Virus record (IMG/VR): IMGVR_UViG_3300030116_006853
Span: 1-41,183 of that record
Strand: one strand, 5' to 3'
Length of the DNA stretch: 41,183 nucleotides
Origin: a virus
Shown here: positions 4,918 through 13,753 of the stretch, in pieces
Layout: each line of letters begins with the position of its first letter
How positions within the stretch are numbered: position 1 is the stretch's first letter
Position numbers and translations under genes: made by a program
The notes under the pieces: model-generated
Told to the model about the DNA's origin: nothing
The model's input: only the letters and a program-made list of their open reading frames with translations
Database searches by the model: none

Positions 4918-6177
4918 ATGCCAAGAGACATTCTTGAAGACATTGCAGAAAAAAAAGAAAAAGTTTTCGTAATCGATTTTCCTGAATTGCATGAAGCTCA
5001 ACAAACAGTAAGAGATAATCCAGCAAGATGGAAAATACTTTGTGCAGGCCGTAGATTTGGTAAATCAAGATTAGGCGTTCAGCTGTGTATTGAACAAGCA
5101 TTAGCTGGTGGAAGAGTTTGGTGGGTTGCACCTACTTTTTCTATTGCAAGAGTTGGTTGGAGGGATGTTGTTGCAGCAGCTTCTGTATTTCCAAAAGAAT
5201 CAGGAGTTGATGTAAAAGTTGGAGATATGACTGTAACATTTCCCGGTGGTGGTTCAATATCAGTTAAATCTGCAGATAATCCACAAAGACTTCGTGGAGA
5301 AGGTTTAAATTTTTTAGTTATGGATGAAGCAGCTTTTGTTAGAGAAGAAACTTGGACAGAAGTTTTAAGGCCTACACTCACAGAGAATAAAGGTTCTGCT
5401 TTATTTATATCAACACCTATTGGAATGGATAACTGGTTTTTTAAGCTTTGGGAAAGAGCTGAACATGGAGAAGATTGGGCAAGATTTCAATATCCAACTG
5501 TAGCAAACCCAATCATAGACCCAAAAGAAGTAGAGTTAGCACGAGAAGAGTTGGGTGAATTAGTTTTTGCACAAGAATATCTTGCTGAATTTATTTCAGA
5601 GGGTGCACAAATTTTTAAAAGCGACTGGTTCAATTATTTTAAGCTTGGACTTGGCACAGTTTCAGTTGGTAAAGATAAATACGACATAAATAAAGATTTA
5701 GTAAGATTTGCAACAGTTGACTTGGCTGCATCAACAAAAGAATCTGCTGACTATACAGTAATATCTGTTTTTGGCCATCACATAGAAAGTGATAGATTAT
5801 TTATGTTAGATATGCAAAGAGAAAGAATTGAAGCTCCTGATATAGTACCAGCAATAAAAAAGATGGTCAGCCTTCATAATCTTGAATGGGTTGGTATAGA
5901 AAGAGCTGGATATCAATTAGCAATTGTTCAATTTGCTAGAAGAGAAGGTTTAAGAATAAAAGAACTAAGAGCTGATAAAGACAAGCGTTCACGGGCACTT
6001 CCTTTGTCTGCTAAGATGGAAAGAGGATTGGTATACTTTCCAAAGGATGAAGAATGGGTTGGAGAAGTAGAAAGAGAATTGTTAACTTTTCCAGTCGGGA
6101 CTCACGACGATATCGTGGATACTTTGGCGTATGCTTGCCTAAATAGTGCAACTAAAAGAAAATGGGAAGCTTACTAA
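4918..6177 (+). CDS. terL: Terminase large subunit
   Basis: A 419-residue packaging motor that translocates DNA into the prohead and cuts it. Walker A is GRRFGKS (44-50), Walker B is FLVMDEAAF (Asp136, Glu137) and the coupling motif is STP at 165-167. The C-terminal RNase H-like nuclease has Asp268 (ATVDLAAS), Glu328 (GIERAGYQ) and the HDDIVD cluster (Asp397, Asp398, Asp401). The length is normal for the family. The start is the ATG at 4918, six bases after a -10 element. The stop abuts the portal start (TAAATG). No typical small subunit is encoded next to it. Confidence 0.95.
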   Translation: MPRDILEDIAEKKEKVFVIDFPELHEAQQTVRDNPARWKILCAGRRFGKSRLGVQLCIEQALAGGRVWWVAPTFSIARVGWRDVVAAASVFPKESGVDVKVGDMTVTFPGGGSISVKSADNPQRLRGEGLNFLVMDEAAFVREETWTEVLRPTLTENKGSALFISTPIGMDNWFFKLWERAEHGEDWARFQYPTVANPIIDPKEVELAREELGELVFAQEYLAEFISEGAQIFKSDWFNYFKLGLGTVSVGKDKYDINKDLVRFATVDLAASTKESADYTVISVFGHHIESDRLFMLDMQRERIEAPDIVPAIKKMVSLHNLEWVGIERAGYQLAIVQFARREGLRIKELRADKDKRSRALPLSAKMERGLVYFPKDEEWVGEVERELLTFPVGTHDDIVDTLAYACLNSATKRKWEAY

Positions 6178-8652
6178 ATGGCTGAAAATAAAAGTTTTTA
6201 TAGAAGAGCTGTAGATTATTTACAGAAACCACCTGAAAGATTAAATTTAAAAAGAGGACCTCTAGATAAATACGAACAAGTTCAAGGTTCTGTATTTGGC
6301 TACAATACAACATCAGGATATTTTCCAGACAAACTCATTGAAGAAATGGGTGATGGTCTTGGTAACTCAGCAGTTGTAGCTTGTATAAATGTTTTAGCAA
6401 CTTCTTTTGCTGAAGCACCACTTAAAATTTATCAAAAGACAGAAAACGGAAGACAAGAAGTAAACAATCATCCTATGGAAATACTTATGTCTAGACCAAA
6501 CGAGTTTATATCAGGTGCCGTGCTATCACACTATTTAGTTACTTCATTATCAGCACATGGTGATGCTTTCTTACTGAAAGTAAAAAATAATCAAGGTCAA
6601 GTAGTACAACTTGTACCTTTAATGCCAAGCTATGTAAAAGTCAGGGGTAATGAAAGAGAACTTATTACTCATTACGAATATTATGCAGTACAAAAGAAAA
6701 ATGCTTTTCAAGATGAATATGTAGAATTACCAAGAGAAAATGTGGTTCATATACGACAAGGAATGGACCCTGACGACCATAGAAGAGGTTTTTCACCATT
6801 ACGTTCTGTTATGAGGGAACTTGCTGGTGATGAAGCAGCGGGACAATTCGCTGTAGCATTGTTGCACAACATGGCTGTACCGGGTGTTATCTTAAGTCCA
6901 AAAGATGACACCATGGGCGGTCCTTCAAGAGAAGAAGCAGAGGCAATAGCACAAGCTTTCAAATCTAAATTTTCTGGAGCTAACAGAGGTGCACCAATGA
7001 TTATGACAGGTGCAATGGATGTAGATGTAGTTTCATTTACACCAGAACAGTTGAATCTTAAAACATTAAGAAGATTACCAGAAGAAAGAGTTTCATCCGT
7101 ACTAGGTGTTCCAGCAATATTAGCTGGACTTGGAGCTGGTCTTGATGCAGCAACTTACAACAATACAAAAGAACTTAGAGAATTTTTCACAGAACAAAAA
7201 ATGATTCCAATGTGGAGTGCAGTTGCAGCTGAACTTACACATCAATTACTTCACACAGATTTTGAAGACAATGACTTTAATTTTGCTGCTGGATATGACC
7301 TAGATATGGTTAGAGCTCTTCAAGGAGATAGAAGTGATTTAGTAAAGACAATGAACTCGGGTGTTCAAGGTGGATTTGTAACAATTGGTGAAGCAAGAAG
7401 AAGTCTAGGACTTGAATCTGACGATTCACATAATGTTTATCTCAGACCTTTGAATATGAATGCTGTTGCTGAAGGTGATACAGGTGTTGTACAAGAAATG
7501 CCGGGTGAAGAGAAAGCTTCATTGAACACCACAAGATTTCAACCTGAAGTTAGAAGAACTAGAAGAGTCATAGGTAAAAGGCCTAAAAAGAAAAAGAAAG
7601 TTATTGTAGATTTAACAATGGAATTCAAAGCAGCTGAGCAGTTAGTAAATTTTGATTATGATGAAAAAGCTCCTATTTCTGCAAAAGTCAAAAAGACTTT
7701 ACAGAAAAAAGTAAGAGACCACAATGCTAAAAATCCTAAATACAGAGCTACATATAGAATGTTGGCTGCAGTATTTAGAAGAGGTGTTGGTGCTTATCGT
7801 GGAAACCCATCTTCAGTCAGAGGTAACGTAACAGGAGCAACCCAGTGGGGAATAGCCCGGGTAAATGCATATTTAAAAGGTTTGAAAGGAAGATTCCCTA
7901 GAAAGCCATTTGATAGAGATTTACTTCCAGCTGGTCATCCATTAAGTTCTAAAAAATCAGCAGATAAGAATACAGAAAAAGCTACTTCAGTGAAAGTTGG
8001 TGATGCAGTATCTTGGTCTATAAATAAAGACCCAGACCCACCATCAGTTGTTCACGGTATAGTTTCATCAGTAAATACAACTAAAAAAGAAGCAACCATG
8101 AGAGTTTGGGCAATCATGCCAAATGGTTCACATCAAAGAACAGATAGAGATGTTACTATGCCTTTTTCAAGATTAAGAAAAATTAAAGATTGGAGAAACT
8201 CAAAAGCTCCAAAAGATATTACTAATTTTCCCGGAAGTGGAGATAATCAAAAAATAACCTTATCAAATTCTAAATTTCCTCAGTTTCCAGATTTTGATTA
8301 TGTAAAAGACTTAAAAGAAAACTACCCAAAGATATGGAGAAGAGCTGGTACAGGCGGTAATCCTCCAACATCTTTTACAGGTAATGACGCTTTTAGGAAC
8401 TGGTCTAAGTATAAATCTGGCGACAGAAGTGGTTCGGTTTTATCTTGGGTCAAACGCCGAGAGAGATTTATGAATCGTCATCAAGGTAACACAAGGTTAA
8501 ATGGAGCTATTGCTGTTATGAAATGGGGCGGTGTCACAAAGTCAGGAGTTTCTGCCATGAAAAAACTTGTCAATGAGCAGAAAAAGAAAGAAGATGCACG
8601 AAATAAAAAGGCTGCAGCTCTTATCAATCCTAAGGACAATTTGACAAGCTAA
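6178..8652 (+). CDS. HK97-type portal protein with long C-terminal extension
   Basis: 824 residues, about twice the usual portal. Residues 1-440 are the portal proper (GNSAVVACINVLATSFAEAPLKIY at 62-85; SSVLGVPAILAGLG at 306-319), forming the dodecameric vertex that binds terminase. A basic linker (456-474) leads to three more parts. The first is a helical domain at 500-592 with RRGVGAYRGNP and GATQWGIARVNAYL. The second is a Tudor-like SH3 barrel at 604-668 (KVGDAVSWSIN...HGIVSSV). The third is a helical end domain at 700-800 (YPKIWRRAG, RRERFMNRH). Similar modules occur as separate or fused proteins in other phages; their role is unknown. I see no frameshift, and the next start is 37 bp away. 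Confidence 0.9.
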   Translation: MAENKSFYRRAVDYLQKPPERLNLKRGPLDKYEQVQGSVFGYNTTSGYFPDKLIEEMGDGLGNSAVVACINVLATSFAEAPLKIYQKTENGRQEVNNHPMEILMSRPNEFISGAVLSHYLVTSLSAHGDAFLLKVKNNQGQVVQLVPLMPSYVKVRGNERELITHYEYYAVQKKNAFQDEYVELPRENVVHIRQGMDPDDHRRGFSPLRSVMRELAGDEAAGQFAVALLHNMAVPGVILSPKDDTMGGPSREEAEAIAQAFKSKFSGANRGAPMIMTGAMDVDVVSFTPEQLNLKTLRRLPEERVSSVLGVPAILAGLGAGLDAATYNNTKELREFFTEQKMIPMWSAVAAELTHQLLHTDFEDNDFNFAAGYDLDMVRALQGDRSDLVKTMNSGVQGGFVTIGEARRSLGLESDDSHNVYLRPLNMNAVAEGDTGVVQEMPGEEKASLNTTRFQPEVRRTRRVIGKRPKKKKKVIVDLTMEFKAAEQLVNFDYDEKAPISAKVKKTLQKKVRDHNAKNPKYRATYRMLAAVFRRGVGAYRGNPSSVRGNVTGATQWGIARVNAYLKGLKGRFPRKPFDRDLLPAGHPLSSKKSADKNTEKATSVKVGDAVSWSINKDPDPPSVVHGIVSSVNTTKKEATMRVWAIMPNGSHQRTDRDVTMPFSRLRKIKDWRNSKAPKDITNFPGSGDNQKITLSNSKFPQFPDFDYVKDLKENYPKIWRRAGTGGNPPTSFTGNDAFRNWSKYKSGDRSGSVLSWVKRRERFMNRHQGNTRLNGAIAVMKWGGVTKSGVSAMKKLVNEQKKKEDARNKKAAALINPKDNLTS

Positions 8653-8670
8653 AATAAGTAATGATATACG
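8641..8670 (+). promoter_or_regulatory. Possible promoter before prohead protease
   Basis: TTGACA (8641-8646) inside the end of the portal gene, an 18-bp spacer ending in TGA, then TATACG (8665-8670). A small hairpin, ATATAC/GTATAT (8664-8681), overlaps it. ATG is at 8690. The -10 is weak. Confidence 0.4.
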
Positions 8671-8689
8671 AAAGGGTATATAGATAGCA

Positions 8690-9952
8690 ATGAGTGAAAA
8701 TAAAAGTAATAAATCTATAGAGTTTAAAACTGTAGATGATGAGAAGGGCTCTGTAGAGGCTGTCTTCTCTGTATATAACACATTAGATACTGATGGTGAC
8801 GTTGTTATACCGGGTGCAATAAAATCAGGTTTCAAGAACAATCAAGTACCGATGGTATTTGCCCACAAGTGGGACCAGCCAATTGGAAAAGGCGTCATAG
8901 ATACTGATGACGATAAAGCAACATTTAGAGGAAGTTTCTTTATGGAAACTGAGGCTGGTAAGGAGGCTTATAACTTAGCCAAAGAAATGGGAGACTTACA
9001 AGAATGGTCATTTGGTTTTAGAATCAATGACTACGAAGTTGCTCCATTTCAAAAAGATGGACAAGATGAAGTTGATGTTAGATACTTGAAAGATTTAGAA
9101 GTCTTTGAAGTTTCACCAGTTTTAGTTGGTGCTAACAGAGAAACTTATACACTAGCAATAAAGTCTGGTGAAGAAGCTGTTTATGAAAGCAATAATCTTG
9201 AAGAAGAAAAAGCTGCGTTAGCTCGAGATATGTTTGATAATCCGGGTGAAGCTATGAACAGGTCTAAAGAATTGTCTTGTGCAGTAGGAGTTCATACAGA
9301 AACAATGGATGGCAAAGAAGTATTTATGCCGTGTAAAACTCATGCTGAATATGAAGAAGCAATTAAAGATGAGAAAAAAGATTTAGATTCTGAAGAAAAT
9401 ACTGATGAAGTATTAGAAGAGAATCAAGAAAAGGTTTCAGAAGAAGAGTCCCTGCCTACAGGGAAGCGTTTTTCTGAGGAGGTCAAAGATGTGCTTGCAG
9501 CGTTGGAGAGCCTCATTGTGAGAGCTAAAGCTATTGAAGTTTTACGCTCTAAAGATGGAAGGACATTGTCGGAAAGAGCTAGTTCTGCTTTAAGAGCAGT
9601 ACAAGAAGACCTTAATGACGCTTGGACTGAGATTGATGACATCTTAGGTGATGTAAATTCAGAAGTAGAAGGAGCAACTGAAGAAACAGTGGAAGATAAC
9701 CCTGTTGAGGAAACTCAAGGTAGTACCGTTACGGAAACTGAAGAAGCAGTTGAGCCTGAAATAGATGAAGATGCAGAAATCGAAGAATCAGAAGTCGAAG
9801 TTGAAGATGTTATTGAAGTTGAAGAAGAAGAAGCTGAGACTGAAGAAGTCGTACTTGAAGAAGTTGATGAAGAGATAGAAGCATTATTTGCAGAATCTCA
9901 AGGTCTAATAGCAGATTCTATTCTTGTGGAACTAGACGACGAAGAAGTATAA
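8690..9952 (+). CDS. Prohead protease with Cys-His module and acidic tail
   Basis: 420 residues. Residues 10-170 form a HK97-family prohead serine protease: His59 in FAHKWDQPIG and Ser107 in EWSFGF are the likely catalytic pair, and DLEVFEVSPVLVGANRET is typical. It trims scaffold and capsid precursors inside the prohead. After it come a small module with Cys and His (ELSCAVGVHTETMDG, MPCKTHAEYEEA), a helical segment (KAIEVLRSKDGRTLSERA) and a strongly acidic tail (about 330-410). No separate scaffold gene is present; the acidic tail or the capsid N-terminus may serve as scaffold. Downstream is the capsid gene, 27 bp away. Confidence 0.9.
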   Translation: MSENKSNKSIEFKTVDDEKGSVEAVFSVYNTLDTDGDVVIPGAIKSGFKNNQVPMVFAHKWDQPIGKGVIDTDDDKATFRGSFFMETEAGKEAYNLAKEMGDLQEWSFGFRINDYEVAPFQKDGQDEVDVRYLKDLEVFEVSPVLVGANRETYTLAIKSGEEAVYESNNLEEEKAALARDMFDNPGEAMNRSKELSCAVGVHTETMDGKEVFMPCKTHAEYEEAIKDEKKDLDSEENTDEVLEENQEKVSEEESLPTGKRFSEEVKDVLAALESLIVRAKAIEVLRSKDGRTLSERASSALRAVQEDLNDAWTEIDDILGDVNSEVEGATEETVEDNPVEETQGSTVTETEEAVEPEIDEDAEIEESEVEVEDVIEVEEEEAETEEVVLEEVDEEIEALFAESQGLIADSILVELDDEEV

Positions 9953-9978
9953 GCAAAATTTATTTTGGAGAAAATATA

Positions 9979-11226
9979 ATGGATAACATTAGTGAAACAC
10001 TTCAAAAGAAAAGGGCTGAGTTAAAAGAAGTCTTTGATAATCCTGCAGAGGAAGGTGGAAAATATTCCGCTGAGCAAAAAAATGCTATCAATGGACTTAA
10101 TACTGAGCTTGCTGAGTTAGTAGACGAAGCTAACACTGCAAAAGCCAAAGCTAAGAACGAAAAAGCTATGGAAATCGCAGAAGAAGCTGCAACCTATGCA
10201 CCAGAGGAAGTAGATAATACACCAAAAACAATTGGTGAATCATTTGTAAACTCTGAAGCTTACAAAGGCTATCAAGAAGCTGGAGTAAAAGGTCTTGACT
10301 CACAAGTTAAGTTCTCACCAATGGGCTATAAAGCAACATTAGGTGCAGGTTTATCTCAGAACTTCCCACCGGAAGTGTTAAGACAACCGGGAATCTTAGA
10401 GTCCGCTCTTAGAGACCCTGATGCAGTGATTGGTCTTTTTGACCAAATCGAAACTGACCAAAATTCCTTTGCATATATGGAAGAAACTACATTCACAAAT
10501 GCTGCTGCTGAGCAAGCAGAAGAGGCAACAACTGCTGAAGCTACATTAGACTTCACAGAAAAAACAGCATCAATTAGAAAAATTGGTGTTTTCTTGCCAG
10601 TGACTGAAGAACTTCTTGCAGATGTCAATGGAATTCAAGGTTATGTGAACTCAAGACTTGGAACAATGATTAAGCTAAGACTTGACGGACAAATTATGGA
10701 TGGTGACGGTAGTGCTCCTAACTTAGACGGACTATTAAATACATCTGGAATTAACTCATTTGCATATGGGTCATATTCAGGTGAATTAGGACGATTAGGA
10801 CAAATTTACCAAGCCATTACAGAAATTAGAAAAGATGCATTTGTAGAACCAGATGCAATCATAATGCACCCATCAGATTGGTACGACATCATAACATCAG
10901 TTACTGATGTAGCTACTACAACATCTGGTGCTGCTGCTAAGAATCCACTATTCGTGGTTGCTGGTGGCTTTGGTGATGGTGTAGCCCCAAGACTTTGGGG
11001 TCTTCCAGTCGTTACAACTTCTGCAGTAAATGCAGGAACACAAATGGTTGGAAAGTTTGGCGGCGGCGAAGCTGCTCATCTTGTAATGCGACAAGGTCTC
11101 GACCTTGCTGTATCTGACTCACATAGTGACTTTTTCTTAAAAGGAAAACTTGCTATTAGAGCAACAATGAGAGTAGGTCTCGTAGTTTATAGACCAACTG
11201 CATTCTGTAAATTAACACAAATGTAA
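9979..11226 (+). CDS. Major capsid protein, HK97 fold
   Basis: 415 residues. Residues 1-85 are a charged coiled coil (SETLQKKRAELKEVF, GLNTELAELVDEANTAKAKAK), like the HK97 delta domain that acts as built-in scaffold and is usually removed by the protease encoded upstream. The rest matches the phage capsid family: a beta region with IRKIGVFLPVTEELLADV and KLRLDGQIMDGDG, then PDAIIMHPSDWYDI and the C-terminal SDFFLKGKLAIRATMRVGLVV. TTTTGGAG precedes the ATG. A 10-bp hairpin follows the gene and may stabilise this abundant mRNA. Confidence 0.93.
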   Translation: MDNISETLQKKRAELKEVFDNPAEEGGKYSAEQKNAINGLNTELAELVDEANTAKAKAKNEKAMEIAEEAATYAPEEVDNTPKTIGESFVNSEAYKGYQEAGVKGLDSQVKFSPMGYKATLGAGLSQNFPPEVLRQPGILESALRDPDAVIGLFDQIETDQNSFAYMEETTFTNAAAEQAEEATTAEATLDFTEKTASIRKIGVFLPVTEELLADVNGIQGYVNSRLGTMIKLRLDGQIMDGDGSAPNLDGLLNTSGINSFAYGSYSGELGRLGQIYQAITEIRKDAFVEPDAIIMHPSDWYDIITSVTDVATTTSGAAAKNPLFVVAGGFGDGVAPRLWGLPVVTTSAVNAGTQMVGKFGGGEAAHLVMRQGLDLAVSDSHSDFFLKGKLAIRATMRVGLVVYRPTAFCKLTQM

Positions 11227-11250
11227 TAACATTTGTTTTGATAACATTTA

Positions 11251-11278
11251 GTAATGGGGGATTAAGTTCCCCCATTAC
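11251..11278 (+). terminator. GC-rich hairpin after the capsid gene
   Basis: GTAATGGGGG (11251-11260) pairs perfectly with CCCCCATTAC (11269-11278) around an 8-nt loop. It is followed by ACAAAAAC rather than a T-run, so it is more likely an mRNA 3'-end stabiliser or partial attenuator than a full terminator. Confidence 0.5.
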
Positions 11279-11303
11279 AAAAACTAAAAAGGATAAATTT
11301 TAA

Positions 11304-11543
11304 ATGAAATATATAAAAGTTGAAAAAGATATCTGGAAGCTAAAAGATGGTTCTTTATGGGAAGGTAATCTAAATGAATGCCCAGAGAGTAACCCAGATA
11401 ATATAGCTCACGCAGGTAAGGAGTATCAAGAAGATTATTTGAAACTTCACGGATGGGGTAAGAAAAAAGCTGCTCCTAAGAAAAAAGCTGCTGCTAAAAA
11501 AGCTCCAGAGACTAAAGCACAAAAACCAGCTGAAGACAAGTAG
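11304..11543 (+). CDS. Small protein with Lys/Ala-rich tail
   Basis: 79 residues, with AAAAAGGATAAATTTTAA before the ATG. The N-terminal 50 residues (YIKVEKDIWKLKDGSLWEG) look folded. The tail from residue 52 is a repeated KKKAA/KKAP sequence, low-complexity and highly basic, like histone H1-type tails. Between capsid and connector genes it may be a minor head protein contacting packaged DNA, but that is inference. Confidence 0.7.
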   Translation: MKYIKVEKDIWKLKDGSLWEGNLNECPESNPDNIAHAGKEYQEDYLKLHGWGKKKAAPKKKAAAKKAPETKAQKPAEDK

Positions 11544-11553
11544 GACTTAGCCA

Positions 11554-12240
11554 ATGGCACTAAGTACCGTTTCAGATGTTAAAAGTGTTATTGGCGTTGA
11601 TATGTCCTCAACCGACGAAACGGCAGTAACAAATATATTTATAAAAGCAGCAGACGCTGCTATCAAAAACTATGTTGGGTATGAATTAAATTATGCAACT
11701 GGCATAGTAGAAACATTTGATGGTAATAATCAAGAAGAAATATACACAAATGTAGCTCCTATTGTTTCTGTGACTTCTGTAGTAGAAGATGCCGTTACTC
11801 TAACAGAAGGAAATCAAGAACATTACGTTGTTTACAAGCAATTAGGAAAAATTAAAAAAACAGGCGATAAACAATTTTCAAGTATCAGACTACAAAATGT
11901 TGTAGTTACTTATGTAGCAGGATATTCAGATAGTGAATCTGCAGCTGAAGATATACCAATGGATATTAAATTAATTAGTGCAAGGGCTGCTGGTAAACTT
12001 TTTGTTGCTGCTGCAGCATTAGGGTCTCAACAAAGCACAGGCCAAGTGGGAACTCATGCAGCAGACACTACAAATGATTCACAATTTCAATTGGTAAAGT
12101 CCGAAAGACTTGGTGATTATTCTGCAACTTATGAATCAGTAACAGAACTTTTAGATAATGAGATTCTTACTGATAAAGATAAAGCAACTCTTTCTAAATA
12201 TAAAAGACAATACTTCACATCAGCTCATATTTTAGACTAG
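11554..12240 (+). CDS. Head-tail connector protein, gp6-like
   Basis: 228 residues. The N-terminal pattern VSDVKSVIGVDMSSTDETAVTNIFIKAADAAIKNYVGYEL is that of phage connector (gp6/gp15) proteins, which form a ring below the portal. The middle is beta-rich (TFDGNNQEEIYTNVAPIVSVTSV). The C-terminal part (KSERLGDYSATYES, LSKYKRQYF) closes with the small helix seen in this family. The position after the capsid gene is the canonical one. It is longer than the minimal 100-110-residue gp6 of HK97. Confidence 0.8.
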   Translation: MALSTVSDVKSVIGVDMSSTDETAVTNIFIKAADAAIKNYVGYELNYATGIVETFDGNNQEEIYTNVAPIVSVTSVVEDAVTLTEGNQEHYVVYKQLGKIKKTGDKQFSSIRLQNVVVTYVAGYSDSESAAEDIPMDIKLISARAAGKLFVAAAALGSQQSTGQVGTHAADTTNDSQFQLVKSERLGDYSATYESVTELLDNEILTDKDKATLSKYKRQYFTSAHILD

Positions 12241-12249
12241 AATATAGAC

Positions 12250-12459
12250 ATGTCAGATAATTTAGAATTCAATAAATCACAGCGTAAAGCTTGGTTATCA
12301 GGATTAGATTTTGAGGTATTTGCTGAAGCTGTCATTGAACAAATGAATAGTCTTAGAATGCAAAAAGTTAATTTAGTTCAAGATATGGACAATATTGTTA
12401 ACGATTACATGCAAGTATGTAAAAAATATCCTATAAAGCAAAAAAAATCTAAAAAATAA
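12250..12459 (+). CDS. Hypothetical protein, 69 aa
   Basis: ATG at 12250, nine bases after the connector gene. Mostly helical, with a very basic tail (KYPIKQKKSKK). One Cys and no motif. It lies between the connector gene and a zinc-ribbon gene in one apparent transcription unit. Function unknown; a minor head or regulatory protein is possible. Confidence 0.6.
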   Translation: MSDNLEFNKSQRKAWLSGLDFEVFAEAVIEQMNSLRMQKVNLVQDMDNIVNDYMQVCKKYPIKQKKSKK

Positions 12460-12461
12460 TA

Positions 12462-12701
12462 GTGGCTAGGTATGATTACAAATGCCAAAGCTGTTTACAT
12501 ATTTTCGAGGTTGTTCATTCGATAAATGAAGACCCTAAGATTAAATGTGAAAAATGTAAGAAACTTTGTAAAAGACAAATACCAAACACTGTTTATCTAT
12601 ATGGAACTGTTGGGGTTGATTGGAATACTGACCCTTCTAAAGTTTCTCAATCGATGAGAGATAAAGCTAATAAAGCTAAGAAGCGGAAACAGGCCTTCTA
12701 A
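12462..12701 (+). CDS. FmdB-type zinc-ribbon protein
   Basis: 79 residues from a GTG at 12462. ARYDYKCQSCLHIFEV followed by IKCEKCKKLCKRQI gives Cys8-x2-Cys11 and Cys29-x2-Cys32, the FmdB putative regulatory zinc ribbon. The C-terminus is a basic Lys-rich helix (RDKANKAKKRKQ). FmdB-like proteins occur in the head regions of several phages, with unknown role. Its last 26 bp overlap the end of the convergent SET gene. Confidence 0.8.
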   Translation: MARYDYKCQSCLHIFEVVHSINEDPKIKCEKCKKLCKRQIPNTVYLYGTVGVDWNTDPSKVSQSMRDKANKAKKRKQAF

Positions 12702-13002
12702 CGTTATACAAAGTATATTTTAAAGTTATCTCTTCATCAGGAAGTAAATCAACAGAAGTTATTAGATAATAATAAGGCCCAATCTTTATTAACTCACAAT
12801 TTGGTGTTTCACTATGATTTATCCAACCACCAAGTGGTGTTCTTATTCTATCGTTAGGAAAATCTGTATTGTACACATGAGTTATTCCTAAATTAGTACC
12901 ACTTTCAATAATTATTGTTGTAAATAACCCTTTACCTTCTATTTCACTATCTCTTAACTCTAGAAAGTCTGGTAAAGGTTTGTATGTTCCGTCGTTTTCC
13001 AT
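12676..13002 (-). CDS. SET-domain protein, putative lysine methyltransferase
   Basis: 108 residues. SET motifs are in order: GKGLF (23-27), LGGWINHSETPNC (57-69, the NHS..PN core that binds S-adenosylmethionine), and PDEEITLKYTLY (88-99), supplying the active-site Tyr. SET enzymes transfer methyl groups to protein lysines; small SET proteins are known in some bacteria and phages, with unknown targets. The start overlaps the stop of the upstream zinc gene (TAATG). It is the last gene of a minus-strand unit and its 3' end overlaps the convergent FmdB gene by 26 bp. Confidence 0.85.
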   Translation of the reverse strand: MENDGTYKPLPDFLELRDSEIEGKGLFTTIIIESGTNLGITHVYNTDFPNDRIRTPLGGWINHSETPNCELIKIGPYYYLITSVDLLPDEEITLKYTLYNVRRPVSAS

Positions 13003-13193
13003 TATCTTATTGCGTGTCCACGATTTCTTGGAATTTTTCTTGGGGCATGGTTAAAACAGAATTCATTGTGATTATATTTACTTAGTACTTGTTTGCAAAA
13101 TGTATCTTTGCAAACCCTACCTTCACCATAAGTTTTACTTTTTCGAGGCTTACCAGTAACTTTTTCGCCACGAACTATTCCACTATTATTCAA
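13002..13193 (-). CDS. Small zinc-finger-like protein
   Basis: 63 residues, starting at a TTG whose bases overlap the upstream stop (TTGA). It carries Cys28-x4-Cys33, LSKYN (37-41) and Cys46-x2-His49. This C..C..LSxYN..C..H pattern is one I associate with small proteins and transcription factors of actinobacteria and their phages, which supports the host inference. It is basic at both ends, so nucleic acid binding is plausible. Between the transglycosylase and SET genes it is surely co-expressed with them. Confidence 0.7.
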   Translation of the reverse strand: MNNSGIVRGEKVTGKPRKSKTYGEGRVCKDTFCKQVLSKYNHNEFCFNHAPRKIPRNRGHAIR

Positions 13194-13735
13194 AATCCTT
13201 CATCTCTCCATCTTTTTTCATAATATTTTGGATTACCCCAACACCATTTACTTGAGTTCCAGTCTCTAAAATCTTTCTTTGTATATATATCTTCAGCTAA
13301 ATGTGAAGACATCTTTATATTATAGTACGGAACAAATTGAGCTTTTTGAAATTTAAAACCTTTTATATCTGGATAAGAATCTACAAGTTCATATGGGACA
13401 TCATAATAAGTTAAAATTTTTTCATCCCACAATGGCATATCAAACTTTTGAGCAACCCAATTCCAAGTTCTAGGTATAAATTGCATGACTCCAGAGTCTG
13501 AATCTTCTTTTCTGTATGCTGACTGTTTACCTCTACTCTCGCACCAACCAATCCTCACTGCTTTGTATAAATTTTTTTCATCGTAAAATTCTACATAGTA
13601 AGGTAGAAACTCAATCATAGTAGAAGGAATCAAAGAGGTACATTCTTTTACACTTAAAATTTCTTCAGAAGTTTCTGTAAACGGCATTTCTGGGGTGCCA
13701 AAAGAAGCCAAAAATATTATACAACTTGTTACCAT
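13190..13735 (-). CDS. Lytic transglycosylase-like endolysin
   Basis: 181 residues. Residues 58-95 have the SLT/lysozyme-like core: Glu66-Ser67 in RIGWCESRGK (Glu66 the likely catalytic acid), then SDSGVMQFIPRTWNWVA (80-95). It would cleave peptidoglycan glycan strands. The first 14 residues (VTSCIIFLASFG) are hydrophobic and may act as a weak signal or signal-anchor sequence. The C-terminal WNSSKWCW recalls other phage lysozyme-like proteins. No holin is recognised nearby. It has its own promoter at 13754-13782. It could instead be a virion-associated enzyme, but its place away from tail-tip genes favours lysis. Confidence 0.8.
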   Translation of the reverse strand: MVTSCIIFLASFGTPEMPFTETSEEILSVKECTSLIPSTMIEFLPYYVEFYDEKNLYKAVRIGWCESRGKQSAYRKEDSDSGVMQFIPRTWNWVAQKFDMPLWDEKILTYYDVPYELVDSYPDIKGFKFQKAQFVPYYNIKMSSHLAEDIYTKKDFRDWNSSKWCWGNPKYYEKRWRDEGF

Positions 13736-13753
13736 AATCTCACCATCTTTATA

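Noticed and set aside
11251-11278. Full rho-independent terminator after the capsid gene
   Set aside because: The stem is strong but no T-run follows, so complete termination is not supported.
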